From: Sphaerolaimus hirsutus
Taxonomy: Eukaryota; Nematoda; Chromadorea; Monhysterida; Sphaerolaimidae
DNA: 64,000 nucleotides
Direction: 5' to 3'
Assembly: GCA_964036195.1 (NCBI GenBank)
Contig: OZ038459.1
Location: 3,345,206 to 3,409,205, forward strand
The notes beneath the pieces are model-generated. The model ran no database searches. It saw nothing but the letters and a program-made list of their open reading frames with translations, and was not told the origin of the DNA. Made by a program: the position numbers and the translations under genes. This document shows positions 11,992 through 24,700 of the stretch, piece after piece (the first letter of the stretch is position 1; every line of letters starts with the position of its first letter).

Positions 11992-12149
11992 TTTACCTAC
12001 ATTGATTGAACCTGTGATACGCGTAAATTTACTTTTCACGTTTTTGAGCTGTTTTCGAAAGTGTTCCTACATCTCAAATTGAAAAGGTGTTTTTTTCGCC
12101 ACGCGTTGTATTGTGGTTGTATTCGCGTCTGTATATAGGTGCGTTAGTG

Positions 12150-12285
12150 ATGGAATTGGCACAGCGCCAGATAAAAATGGCGTCAGAAAAAAATGGCGCC
12201 AGACGCCAGACAAAATGGCGCCAGGCGCCAGACAAAACATCAAAGGTACCCAAGGCGCTGGCGCCATTCCAACGCTAAAATACTC
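12150..12285. repeat. GCGCCA-rich foldback remnant
   Basis: Repeated GGCGCCAGACGCCAGACAAAATGGCGCC, starting AGTGATGGAAT. It is a relative of the TAGTGATG…CATCACTA elements. The flanking 11992-13080 holds no gene that I can see. Confidence 0.5.
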
Positions 12286-12790
12286 TGTGCATTGTGCAAA
12301 GCAAAACGGTGGTATTTCTGTTGTGACTAAGTAGCAGTGGCTTTTGAATCGTTCCCGAGCATGATAAACATTTTCTCGGCGCTTCAAAAGTTCTTCACAA
12401 TGTGATTTTCCCACGCTGATATCATTCGAAATGCCGCTTGCTTTGTATGAAAAACGAGCTTACTCACTGGCGGGGAAAATGAGTTTTCGCCGTTTTCCGT
12501 CCGTTTAACGAAAAGTTCTAAAAATCAAGGTTGGCAAAGGCTAAAAGTAATTAACTATTCTTCACACAACTTCACCGTGCTTCACATCGTGTGAACCTGT
12601 AAAGGGCATTTATCATTGAGGGCATTTTAACTTTTTGTTCGATTCACACTTCCGTAAGTGCTGATTTTTGTGTGTAAAGCTTTTTTGATTCAAGTGGGAA
12701 AGTCGCTGTGAAGTGCTGTGAAGTTTGCGTGTGAAGCCACTTCACGAGGTTTCGTAGTGATAGTTCCTTCCCGACAACCATTTTTCCCAT

Positions 12791-12900
12791 GTGTCAATCC
12801 CAGAGTTTGTAGAAATCCCTTTGAATGTTACAAGCCATGCAAACTGTCAAAAGTCAGTTTACCATTTCTGAGGGCATTTTACAGGGTCTGGGACTGCCCC
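12791..12900 (+). mobile_element. Short introner-like MITE copy outside known exons
   Basis: It starts GTGTCAATCCCAGAGTTTGT and ends TTACAGGGTCTGGGACTGCCCC followed by CAG, the same asymmetric termini as the intron-forming copies. The flanking DNA shows no obvious coding sequence, so I do not call it an intron. It could lie in an unseen 5' exon region of the next gene. Confidence 0.5.
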
Positions 12901-13082
12901 CAGACCTAGTTTCTTTCCAATTTCCGGTGCAATAATGTACATGCATAATCATTTACCTATAGGTATTTACAGTTTTTAATATTTATGAACTTGTAAACAA
13001 AAACTATATACAGGTGGAAAAAATAAAGATAGCCTGTGTGAATTTATTATAAATTCACTCACACCGCAATAAATTTTCATAT

Positions 13083-13494
13083 ACCGTATTTCCTCGAAAT
13101 ACCCCCCGGGGGGTGATTGTTTCAGAGTGGTCCCGAGAGGGGGGGGGGGGGGTTAAACGAGGGGGGGTATTCCGAGGGGGGGTTATCATTTCGCCAGAAA
13201 TTTTTCAAATCCTAGTACAAAATCGTCGTTTGTGATGTACACTGGGGTAGAAAAATGCATCAATAACTGACATGTATAGACTCCTGTAGACTAATAGTAG
13301 TACGTAGATGGTATAAACACTGTTCTAACGTGATCACGACATTGTTTTAACGTGTGTTCTGCACTATGCATTTCGTATTTCGGGGGTATTTCGAGGGGGG
13401 GGGGGTGATTGTTTCATAGTGGTCTCGAGAGAGGGGGCGGTCAAAGGAGGGGGGGCATTTCGAGGGGGGAGGGTATTTCGAGGAAATACGGTAG
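13083..13494. mobile_element. ACCGTATTTCCTCGAAATA-family foldback
   Basis: Starts TACCGTATTTCCTCGAAATACC, ends GGTATTTCGAGGAAATACGGTA, flanked by TA, with long G-runs inside. Confidence 0.75.
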
Positions 13495-14004
13495 GTAGGT
13501 ATTCGTACGTATACTGAGCTTTGCACGCTTCGAAGAGTATGTTACCATATTCTTATGAATGATGTCATGTGAAAAATTACGCACTAAATACACCCACACT
13601 GAAACCATCCAACCAAAGTGATTAAGCGTATCAAATATTTTTTGGTTCCTTTCATCGATGCGGTGCGGTAGATTCCACTTACAAGTATTTATGCGCTAAT
13701 TAGCTCCAATAAAAACAACAGGTATTCTAAAATCTAAACACTAGGGTACACCGTTCAATACAAATACAATACACGCGTACACACGTTTTCACCTCCAGAT
13801 TTTGGTTGTAAGCTGGCTGAAACATTTGGCAGCTGGTACCAAGTGAAATGCCACCGCTCACTTTTAGGAACATATGCCACCCCCACCGAATGAAATTGCC
13901 GCTCAGCTAGTGTTGGTAAATTCGGCGATATAAACTTTTATTTAAATGTTGGCAACAGTTTGCTTCGTTAACGTAGAAATAGCACTTTGCAACAGCAAAT
14001 GACA

Positions 14005-14318
14005 TGGCTGTAAAGTGTGAAAAGTCAAGTGTCGAATGTCATGCAAAATGTCAACGGAAATAAACATACAGTATTTCCTCAAAATACCCACCGGGGGGTG
14101 ATTGTTTCAGAGTGAGAATTTTGAGGGGGGGGGTTAAACGAGGGGGTATTTCGAGGGAGGGGGGTATTTCGAGGGAGGGGGGATTTCGAGAGAGGGGGGT
14201 ATTTCGAGGGGGGTACTTCGATGAAATACGGTAGAAAAGATATTTTGACTGAACTTTGAATAGGTTCTTTGCATGACATTATGCACTTCCCACTTTACAA
14301 TGTGCGGGACTGGCACAT
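14005..14318. mobile_element. Harbinger-like MITE with nested CCGTATTTCC element
   Basis: The outer element is marked by CTGTAAAGTGTGAAAAGTC and ACTTTACAATGTGCGGGACTGGCAC. Inserted inside it at about 14068-14233 is a foldback from AGTATTTCCTCAAAATACCC to GGTACTTCGATGAAATACGGTA. Confidence 0.65.
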
Positions 14319-14456
14319 GTAAATTCCGAGTGCTAAATAGTGAGTGACTCAGAATTATTTACAACCGCTATTCATATCTCGCCGCACTGGCACGCACTTT
14401 ACAGAAATCTCGTGTAATAGCGTTGGGAAAGTTGTATGCCCCCCCCCCTAAAAGAG

Positions 14457-14673
14457 TACCGTATTTCTTCTAATAGAACGGCATACCTCCAATAGAACGG
14501 CACCTCCAATAGAACGGCACCTCCAATAGAACGGCAGGTTTTGGCACTTTTTTTGCACTCGCGAAATTAATAGAACGGCAGCCTCCAATAGAACGGCACC
14601 TCTAATAGAACGGCCGGTAAAAAAGTTGACGAAAAAATAGAACGGCGCTCTTCTATTAGAAGAAATACGGTAA
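14457..14673. mobile_element. TACCGTATTTCTTCTAATAGAACGGC foldback variant
   Basis: Its ends are reverse complements (TACCGTATTTCTTCTAATAG / CTATTAGAAGAAATACGGTA). The inside is a short tandem array of CTCCAATAGAACGGCA, about 17 bases per unit, on both arms. 14674-15715 otherwise holds AT-rich DNA and no exon I can support. Confidence 0.7.
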
Positions 14674-15715
14674 TGAATGCGCATATGCCGAATTGAGCAA
14701 CTGTTTTCAATCTGCCTACATTCTCCTTCTGAGCATTTATTAGACTTTTACGCACATTTTCAGTTCTTCAAAATACATAGTTAGGTATTGCAATTGCAGA
14801 CTACATATTTAGGTAGTTGAACTTGAAAGGTGCCAGTGCCAGTGCCGCGTACTGCTAAGTACACTGTCAAGTGAAAAATTGGGAAAAAAGTGTCATTTTT
14901 TTTCTTTCTCTGTATCTAAGTGCTCGCGAAAGCTCCTTATGTAAACTATTTAATTGCGAAAGCTGTAAAATTGTAAAACTGTTTTTAGATGTGACATTTT
15001 TGGAACTAGTAGTCATTTCCGGTATTCTTTGTGTGTGGAATACAAACAATATTCAGAAAAAGTTCATCAAATATACCCGCACAGTTTTTCAATAGAAAAA
15101 ATACAGTTTCCCGAATAAATCCGTTTACAAAGTGCGCAAGCATTGAGGTTAAAAGTTTTTATAGGTTCATTCATTTATTTATACTTTACCGGTAATTTGA
15201 TACTTCGCTTGTCACATTTAATATCAGTTTTTACTGTATAAACCCATGCCGCTGCAGTAATCGCACTTCGAATCGACTGCCTAAATAAATTCCCTGCAAA
15301 ATTACCGCCAGCAAAATCTATCAAAATGGTTGAGGCGCCAAAATCGACGACAACGATAAGCACGATAGCAATCAAGGCGGGCGAACGATGCCGTCTGGTG
15401 AGAAATTCATTTTGCCCGACAAATATTCGTCGGGCTGCCCGACTCATAAATAACAATGTCGTTATGGATACCTAATTCATGCACTCATCGACTTTTAGAA
15501 GGCGTCCCACATTCACTTTCAACATATTTCTCACTGCTTCTTCCCACAAAAAGTGGATTTATCGACTTTTTGTTGGATGAAGCTGTTGGCAAGTGAAATC
15601 GGAAAATTCGGAAATGGTGAGAAATATGCTGAACCACTGATGCCATTTCCGCGTTTATCCAAACTTTCGCAATTTTGGACTTATCGACCTCAAGTCGACT
15701 CAAACCCGACCCCAG

Positions 15716-18700
15716 GTTCTAGCCGTGCTGCGCTCCGCCGACAACTGGGTGCAACTTCGAGTTGACAAATGCGAACCTCCGATGTTGGACGTGGGCTCGA
15801 CCTTGGACGAGGCGCACGAGTTGGCCCAGCTGCATGCAGAGTTGATGCAGAAACTGAGGAATAAACAGGAGAATATTGAGGATTTGCTAGCGCAGGTGCG
15901 ATTGTGGGGGGGGGGTGAAATTTGGATGTTTTTTGTTGAATTTTTTTTTAGAAAAAAATCCAAAGTTGGCCAGGCAGTTGTTGAAGAAACTTTTCCCGAT
16001 AAAATAGTTTCGAATTGAAAAATTCGACAAACATTTTCGAAGTTTCAATAAGTTTAAGGCAAAAAATACTTGTCGAAAGCAGACATTATTGAAAACCCGG
16101 ATGAATCGACTTGAATGTAGTGATGTGAAAAGCGCCAGAACTTTGGCGCTAAGCGCCAAAAGCGCCATGGCGCTTTTCCGACTCCTAGCGCCAAGCGCCG
16201 ATGGCGCCAGAGCCAGAAGCGCCATGGCGCATTTTTGCTTTGGCGCCAAGCGCCAGCGCCAGGCATTTTGTTTCTGGCGCCAGTCGAAAATAGCGCCAAG
16301 CGCCAAAAGCGCCATGGCGCTTTTTCCTTTGGCGCTAGCGCCAGGCGCCAGCACCATGGCGCTTTTACATCACTACTTGAATCATATGCGTCCAAATCGT
16401 TAGAACCAAAATTAAAATCCAAAGATCCGACATCCACAAAACCCTAACGAAAAGTCCAAAAAAGTGCCTTCAAAGTGGTCAAATAACTCAAATTATCCCC
16501 CCACATCAAAAACAGGCCGACCGTCTAGTTCTTGAGCAACAAGAGCCCGACGTGCCCGTGTACGAAGCCATGGCCGCCAGTCTGGGCGGCGCCTGGAAGG
16601 AACTTAACAGGTGACACGCACGCACCCTGGAAAATGCCCTGGAAAATGTCAAGTGGCATGTAAAGTGTCTATAAGTCATGCAAAATGCCCTGGAATGTGG
16701 CAAACGCGTATACAAACTCCTCTGGGATTCGGGCTCTACCTTGAAGAATAAAATGTTTCTGGCGACAAAGTGAACTTCTGGCAGCAGTCGCGCACCCTGT
16801 AAAGTGAACTAGGGGGTATTTCGGGTGGGGTAGGAGCACACTCAGTGCTGGGGGGTATTCACAGGGGTGTGTGTGTGGGGGGGTAATTCAAGGTTATTCA
16901 ACTCTAGGAAATACCCCAAAAACACCCACCACAAAGTGTCAACTCCCCCAGAGCCCTCCACGCGCGCGGCCTCCTCCTGGACACTGCCTCCCAATTCTAC
17001 TCTTGTGTGCGCAAACACGACCAGCTGGTCAGGCGCATGGACCAGGAGTTCAGGATCGGGTCAGAGTACAGCTCGAATCCGGAGATGTTGCAACGGTGGC
17101 TGGCGGATATGAGCGATATGAGGAAAGGTGGGGTTTTGGGGGGTTGGGGGGGGGGGTTAGTTGCAGGTGCCTGTTTTGAGTGTGAATAGTGAGATGAGAG
17201 AAGTGGTAAGTGATCGGTGAAGTGATGAAATGAGTCGAGAGACAAGTAAACAAGTTTCACGTATTTTCGTATAAAAAATTTACTACAAAATTTACTTTGA
17301 AATTCACTTCATCTACAAAATAGTGCCAAGTGCCAGTGACAGGCATTTTGTTCCTGGTGCCATGTGAAACAGTGCCATGGCGCTTTTCCAACCCCCAGCA
17401 TCAAGCAACAAGGACCAATTCTGTGTGGTTTTTTAAAATACCGTATATCCTTGAATAAGACCCCAGGGGCGTTATTATTTCGTCAGAGGTTTTGGAGGGG
17501 GGAGTTATTCAAGGGGGGGTACTATTCAAGGGGGGGAGTTATTTTTTCCTCAGAACTTCCAGGAAAACTTTCACTTTATTCATTGTTTGTATGCATTCCG
17601 TCAACACATCTAATGCAGAAAATGACCAGTTCAACACTAACAAAACAACGTATCCATCCTAAAATTCGTGTTCAATCATCTAAACCTAAAAATATCATAG
17701 GCTAACATTCTTTTGTATTTTTTGTTTCACACACCAAACCCCATTCGATTGCATTTGATGAATCAGCCCAGACATAGCTTTATTTTTCTGTTTGTCTCGT
17801 TTTCATTTTCGTGTGTTGCTCATCGATCGTTTTACCCAGAGGGGGGACTTATTCAAGAGGGGGGAGTTATTCAAGGGGGGGCGTTATTTTTTCCTCACCT
17901 GGCCAACAGGGGGGTGTTATTCAAGGGGGGGTATTATTCAAGGGGGGGGGTCTTATTCAAGGATATAAGGTATCAGAAATAACGCATTTATATTTTTCCA
18001 GGGTTTTTTTCCAGAGAGAATTAAGTATACTCGGCAGACATCACACTCAGTATGAAAACTTACCATAACCCATCTGAATAAAAAACCAAAAATTACCGCA
18101 AATCCTCGAATAAGACCCCCCCTTGAATAACTCCCCCCCTTGAATAAGTCCCCCCTGCTGGCGGGGTGAGGAAAAAATAACTCCCCCCCTTGAATAACTC
18201 CCCCCTCTCAAAAACCCCTCCCTATCATGAAAAGGATACAATGCAAAACTATAAAAGTATAGTAGCCTATGACAGCGACAGCAGATACATAATGTGTATG
18301 CAGTGTATACACATTGTTATGTTGTTATTGTACGGTGAAATACCTTAATTAAACGAGTTTACATACTGCATCCATACAATGAATTAAGTCCACGTTTCCT
18401 GAGGAAATAATAACTCCCCCCCTCGAATAACTCCCCCCTTGAATAACTCCCCCCTCCAAAACGTCTGACGAAAAAATAACTCCCCTGGGGTCTTATTCGA
18501 GGATTCAGGGTATACTGTTTTTTACATAAAAAATATTTAGTTTTTACTATAGGAAAATTAATTACGAAATTTATCACAACATTTTATTCATTAGAGTATG
18601 GTCAGTTTTCATACTAAGTGTGCTGTCCACCGAGTATGCCTATATGGTTTTTTGGGGAGATTTACCTAATTATATATTTTTGCAAATAATCCATTTTCCA

Positions 18701-21700
18701 AAAATCACACATCCCCCCAAGACCTAATCAACACCACCGCCGCTGCAATGGACTACGGCCAGGCGTCCATCAGCAAGCTCCGCGAGCTCGGCCACATGGT
18801 CGACAACGAAGACCGAGAAATGGACTCCCTGCACGCGTGCGAGCGGGTCGAGCAGACCATGCTCAGACTGGTGTCAATCCTAGACCCTGTGAAGTGCCCT
18901 GTAAAATGTCAAGTGTCACGCAAAGTGTCAAAATGCTCTGTAAAATGTCAAGTGTCACGCAAAGTGTCAAAAGTCACGCAAAATGCCCCGCAAAATGGCA
19001 AACGTACGTTTGCCATTTTGCAGGGCATTTTACGTGACTTTTGACACTTTGCATGACACTTGACATTTTACAGGGCGTTTTGACACTTTGCATGACACTT
19101 ACAGGACGTTTTACAGGGTCTGGGACTGCCCCCTAGTCGACCAATGGACGGCCTTGGACGCGTCGTGGGCGGAGTCTGCGGAGAAGTGGCAACATGGAGC
19201 CCTGGCGGCTCAGTGGAGACAGGTTTTGGATAGGATTGAACAGTGGCTTAGGTGCGTGGGGTTGGGGGGGGGGGGGTGAAGGCTATTTAAGTGTCAAGTG
19301 ACAGGTATTTGGATATAGACTGATGTTACCACCACATTCTGGTGACACGAAAAAATACCGTGCCTTGATTTGAGCAAAAGCGATGTACTGAGATTCATCA
19401 GTCAGATGGCATACCGTAATGCTGGATACAGTGATTGGGCAATGAAAAGCCAGATTACCGTATTTCCTCGAAATACCCCCTTCGAAATACCCCCCCCCCC
19501 TCGTTTCACCCCCCCTCAAAATTTCCATTCTGAAAAAATAAAGCATCAGGGGGTAATTCGAGGAAATACGGTAAGTAAGTTAAGTAACCTTTGAAAGGTG
19601 CATCAGGGAAAATAGAGGTGAAATATTCTCACCATTTCGTCAATCCAAAAAAAGCGGTATTCCACAAAAAACCTCCGGTTTCCAATCTTTCCAGTTTCCA
19701 GGTTTATTTTCTCAAAAATATTTTTTTTCCGAAAATCACACCCATTTTTCTGCAACTCCAACCCAAACACCTGCGCCAGGTCCAACGAGCAGTTCCTGAC
19801 CGCCAACGAGCTGGGCGACGGCGCGTACGCCGCTGAACGGCTGCTGCGCAACTGCGACACGCTGCTCGCCGAGCTGTCCGAGCAGGTGCCACTCCCGGAC
19901 CCTGTACAGTGCCGGCTTAAATGTCTAACGTCGTGCAAAGTGTATAGAGCCATGGGAAATGTCCTGCAAAATGGCAAATGCAAGTTTCCCATTTTACAGG
20001 GCATTTTAGATGGGACTTTTGGTGCCACACACATACACACACACTGGTTGTCAACTGGTTTCGGTGTCAACTCGATTTTCAAAAAAATTCAATTTGTCCA
20101 ATAAAGTTCGCATGACAACTTTCAAGTGCACATGACAATAGTGATTCCTTTTCGACATTGCTTGCACCATGTGCAAGCGAAAATTGTCCAGCGACATAAA
20201 CTAAAATCGAGTAGAATCCAAAACCAGTTGGCATCCGATGTGCGTGGCGGCTCTGACCCTTTACATGCCATTAAACATTGTCCAGGACACTTTACAGTGT
20301 CCGGGACTGCCCCCAAGAGCGACACTTTACAACGTGCCGCCCGCGGCATAGATCAGATGCCCAGCGGCGCTGAGAAGGGCGATTTACAGACGCGCTGTGC
20401 GCAACTCATGCAAAGGTTGGACAAGGTGCTCAGGGGGATGAACGAAAGGAAGCCTTTGTTGGAGCAGTCGATCGCGTTTTATAAGAGCGCTGAGGCGGTG
20501 CGTTTTTTGGGGTTGGGATTTGGAGGGTTTTGTTGTAATATTTATTTTTATTGTGATTGTGAAGGTTTGTGACGTTCTTGGAAGGGAAATTATGGAATTG
20601 TGTTATCAATTTTCAAATTGATTTTGAATCTATAGATAAAATGAATATGGGCTCGGCGCCGTTTAATTTTAATGTCAAGTGACAAGTAAACTCATAAGTG
20701 ACGAGTAACCTTGTACACGAGATACCTGCCACTTATAAGTGTACTTGTCAGTTGTTGCCACTTCACTGCCATTTTCCTACTCACATTATGTCGCTGCACA
20801 CACTAGTTCAGCAATAAAATTTTCAATCTTTAGTAAACTCATACATCAGTCTTGAACGCATTTGAGTTTGCCGCGTGGGTCATTTTTACGTTCCATCAAC
20901 TACTGTGATCAACAAACACCTCAATTACAGTACACTAAAATGCCATTCTGACTTTCTGAGTGTGTATTAATGAGTTGACCAAATTTTTTGTTGACTGCCT
21001 GTAATGTGCGCAGCGAAATACTCAGTGCAAATTTTGAGGGGTCGTTCGAGTGGGGGGGGGGGTAATTCAAGGGGTGTCGTACCTCGAGGAAATACGGTAT
21101 TATCCCCGCAGGCCCTAACCGCCCTACACGCCCTCCACGGCGAGTCTCAAGGGGTCGACGGGAGTAGGGCGCACAATTTGTCGGGCCGCGCGGCGCACCA
21201 CGCCGAGCCGGTCGTGCGGCACGGCAACGAATTGGTCCACAGGGCCGGGGGAAGGCAGGCGCATGGCACTAGGGCGCTCGTGGAGAAGGTGGGTTGGGGG
21301 GGGGGGGTTGGGGGTTTTGAGGGGGTAGAGTTGGGGGGCTTTGGGGGTTTTGAGGGGGTAGAGTTGGGGGGCTTTGGGGGTTTTGAGGGGGTAGAGTTGG
21401 GTGGGGGGGTTGGGGGTTTTGAGGGGGTAGGATTAGGGGTTTTAAGGCGCCACGTAGCTTTGGGGAATGCATGGAGTTTTTCGCACGCGGGAATGCATGC
21501 GCTCGTTTCTTGTTGCTCACGCAGAATTATGCGTTTCCAGCAAGTGGAGAATGCAATATTACACTTTGTCAAGCGACGAGGCAAAGCGGCGAAAATCAAA
21601 ATTAGGTAATTTTTTTCAAGATGCCCGTCGATAGTGAAATACCACAATTTTTTTCTGGAGAGAATACCACATCACAAATATTTTTCTCGATCTTTGACAG

Positions 21701-24700
21701 TTGACACTTGACATTTGTTTTGACAACTTGCAGAGCGTTCATGTTGTCACGTTTGTCAAAAGCTTCCCCTTATCAGATCAACGAAGTGGAACAATTAGCC
21801 AATTCGATCGAAGACATTCTCACGTCGAAAGAGAAACAGATAACAGAAGGTTTCGAACGGGAATACCGGCAGGTGGGTGGGCGGGGTTTGAGGAATATTT
21901 CGCTTATAGCTTTGGGAAAGATTTAAATTGGACATAGTCTGTCTTGGAGACAACTTTTGATCATTTTTCACGTGGCATTTGGCAGTGAGTGACGGAAAAG
22001 CGGCAGAAAAAACGCTAAGCACCAATGGCGCCACGGCGTGGCGCCATTCCATCACTATTGGCGAAAGTGCAGCCCGGCAAAAGAATGACTTTATTCAAAT
22101 GGGTAACTCTACTCTTTACAAGGTAACGTACTAAAAACATGATGCATCCAATAAGTTACCTGGCGTATTCCTCGAAATACCCCCGGGGGTTAATTTTTTC
22201 AGAGTGAGATTTTTGAGGGGGGTTAAACGGGGTTATTTATATTTTGCCAGAAATTTTTTGAACTCCCAACACTAATTTGTTGTTTGTAATGTACACAGAA
22301 GTGGAAAAAATGCAACAATAAGCACCATGTATAAGAGTCTATAGACTTATATAAGTATGTAAACACCTTCCCGGTCACGTCCGGCAGCCATTTTTTGATT
22401 TTACTTCTTGTATCCTATCCCCAGTTCTAGGGCGCCCCCGAGGCTGAAACTTGGGGGAGATATTGTCGCAACCCCCCTCTACTTCGCATGAATTGGGGGG
22501 GTCGCTGCGACCCACCCGATTCATGCGAAGTAGAGGGGGGTTGCGACAATATCTCCCCCAAGTTTCAGCCTCGGGGGCACCCTAGAACTGGGGATAGGAT
22601 ATAAGAAGTAAAATTTAAAAATGGCTGCCGGACGTGACCGGGAAGGTGTTTAGATGGTGTAAACCATGACGTGCTAATGTAACAAAGTCATTGTTTTGAT
22701 GTGTGTTCTGCACTGCTCGTTTCACAAACCGCAGCTTTTGTTATTTACACTGTACACGTTATCTTTACACTCAATTGGGGGGGGGGGGTATTTCGAGGGG
22801 AAGTTCATAGTGTCCATTTTGAGCGGGGGTATTTCGAGCGGGGTATTTCGAGGAAATACGGTACATACGCCTGCGTTTTAGTCGTGTAGACCTCAAACGA
22901 AGTCGATACCAGAGTTGCGAAAGTGTATTTACACTTACCCGAAATACCCGGGTAAATGGGTATTTATATTTACACTTACACTTACACTTTCATAAAATAC
23001 CCATACACTTTTTTTACACTTTCCTGAGCAAAATACCCGGGTACAGAAAGTGTATTTTTTTCTTTCAGATGGCCCTGTTTTATGCTTTTGAGAAAGCATA
23101 AAATAGGGTCATGTACAAAAAAATAACTGCATAGTGCACACATGCAGTTATGCATTGAATGTAGAAAATATGGCAAATGTACAAACTAGCCTTTGATCTC
23201 CAACGTTTGATCAGTACTCATGGTATTCTACAGTTTCATCATACTTTTGTAAAAAGGACAAGATCAACGGAAATTCACCAGCTGGACACAAAGTCAACTG
23301 GCTTTTGCATTGACATTTGCTGCATGTCCATTCTTGCATTCAAACAGTGTGTATCGCATTGCTTAATCAGTAAAATATCAACACTGAAAAGTGCCGATAT
23401 TAGGGAACTTCATACCACTACAGTATTTGTTACAGTCTGAAATGTTTCATAAACAACAGTAAAACGTGAAATAATGCATGAAAATGACAAATAAATTGAT
23501 CTAAAGGTGAAAACAGTGGCGTTTTCTAATGCTCAACAGTGATAGCTCTAGTGATTTTTACACTTACACTTTTTTTACACTTTCCTAGGTATTTTTAAAA
23601 TACCTTACACTTTTGGTATCCATACTCAAAATTTGGAAAGTGTATTTACACTTACACTTACACTTTCCAAAAATACCGGTATTTTAACAACTCTGGTCGA
23701 TACCTCGATAACGATAATATTTCGATCCAGTGAAAAAATGTTCATCGCAGATTTTCGAATGGCTGGAGACTGTATTCGAGTCGTTTTTGCGCCAAAACTA
23801 CAGCTGGGGACGCACTGTGACCGAAGTGACCAGTTTCATACAGAGGTGCAACGCTATGAGCAGCGAGGCCAGTGTACGTGAGAATTTTGTTGGGGAATTG
23901 GGTTGGATATACACACATAAATAGTTTTTTACGGAAATTTTGAAAACTCGTAAATCAGCTATGGGCGCATTTGAGTTTATAAGAATGAGGAGTGTGTCAA
24001 CTACTCTTGATGGGAATAAAAATTACTCATTCCGGTAAACTCAAATGGGCTCAAGGCTGATTTAAGAGCTTTCAAAATTTCGCTTGAAAAGTATTAAACA
24101 CACTAGTTTTGCTACGAAATTTCAATTTTTTTTTTGGGAAACTCACAAATCAGATTCGAACGCATTTGAGTTCACCGGAATAGGGGTGTCTATTTACGAT
24201 TGTTGATACATTTACGCAAAAAGACACAAAAACACAAAAACACTCAATGCAAATGTATGAGTTTTCAAATTTTCTGAATTTTCGAAAGAAAACTAGTGCG
24301 TGGTATTTATCGGTAAATTCGCACACGCACACTGGAAATTTTCACAAAACAACCACACCCAACAAATAAATACAGCAACGTGAACCCGGTCTGAGCACCA
24401 TAATGTCAAAGGCAAAATCCATTGGAGGGGACACTTATCGAAGGGCGGGCGATTTGCAAAATCGTTGGACACGTGCCAGAAATGGACTAAACCACAGAGT
24501 CACCGCGGCGTCCAGCTATCTGAGCTTTGTTAAAGTTCTCGATGAGGTAAAGTGTTTTTAGTTAAAGTGTCAAGTTCCTAGTGTAAAGTGAAATACTCCA
24601 GTGACTTTACACCTTGCACGGTTCGCGCTGGAAGCGTGCCAAAGTTATTTGACCATGCTATTTTCATAATACCGCATATCCTCGAATATAACCCCCCTCG

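Noticed and set aside
15175-15456. 93-codon minus-strand frame with a hydrophobic stretch (ALIAIVLIVVVDFG)
   Set aside because: No splice or promoter context, no recognised family, and a single frame of this length is expected by chance; not called as a gene.
18890-19120. Repeated, evenly spaced TGTAAAATGTCAAGTGTCA words looking like a CRISPR array
   Set aside because: The words occur in both orientations as arms of an inverted-repeat MITE, spacing is irregular, and the host is a eukaryote.
21004-21609. 201-codon frame extending beyond the exon at 21112-21292
   Set aside because: The extension is the translation of a G-rich minisatellite behind the donor.
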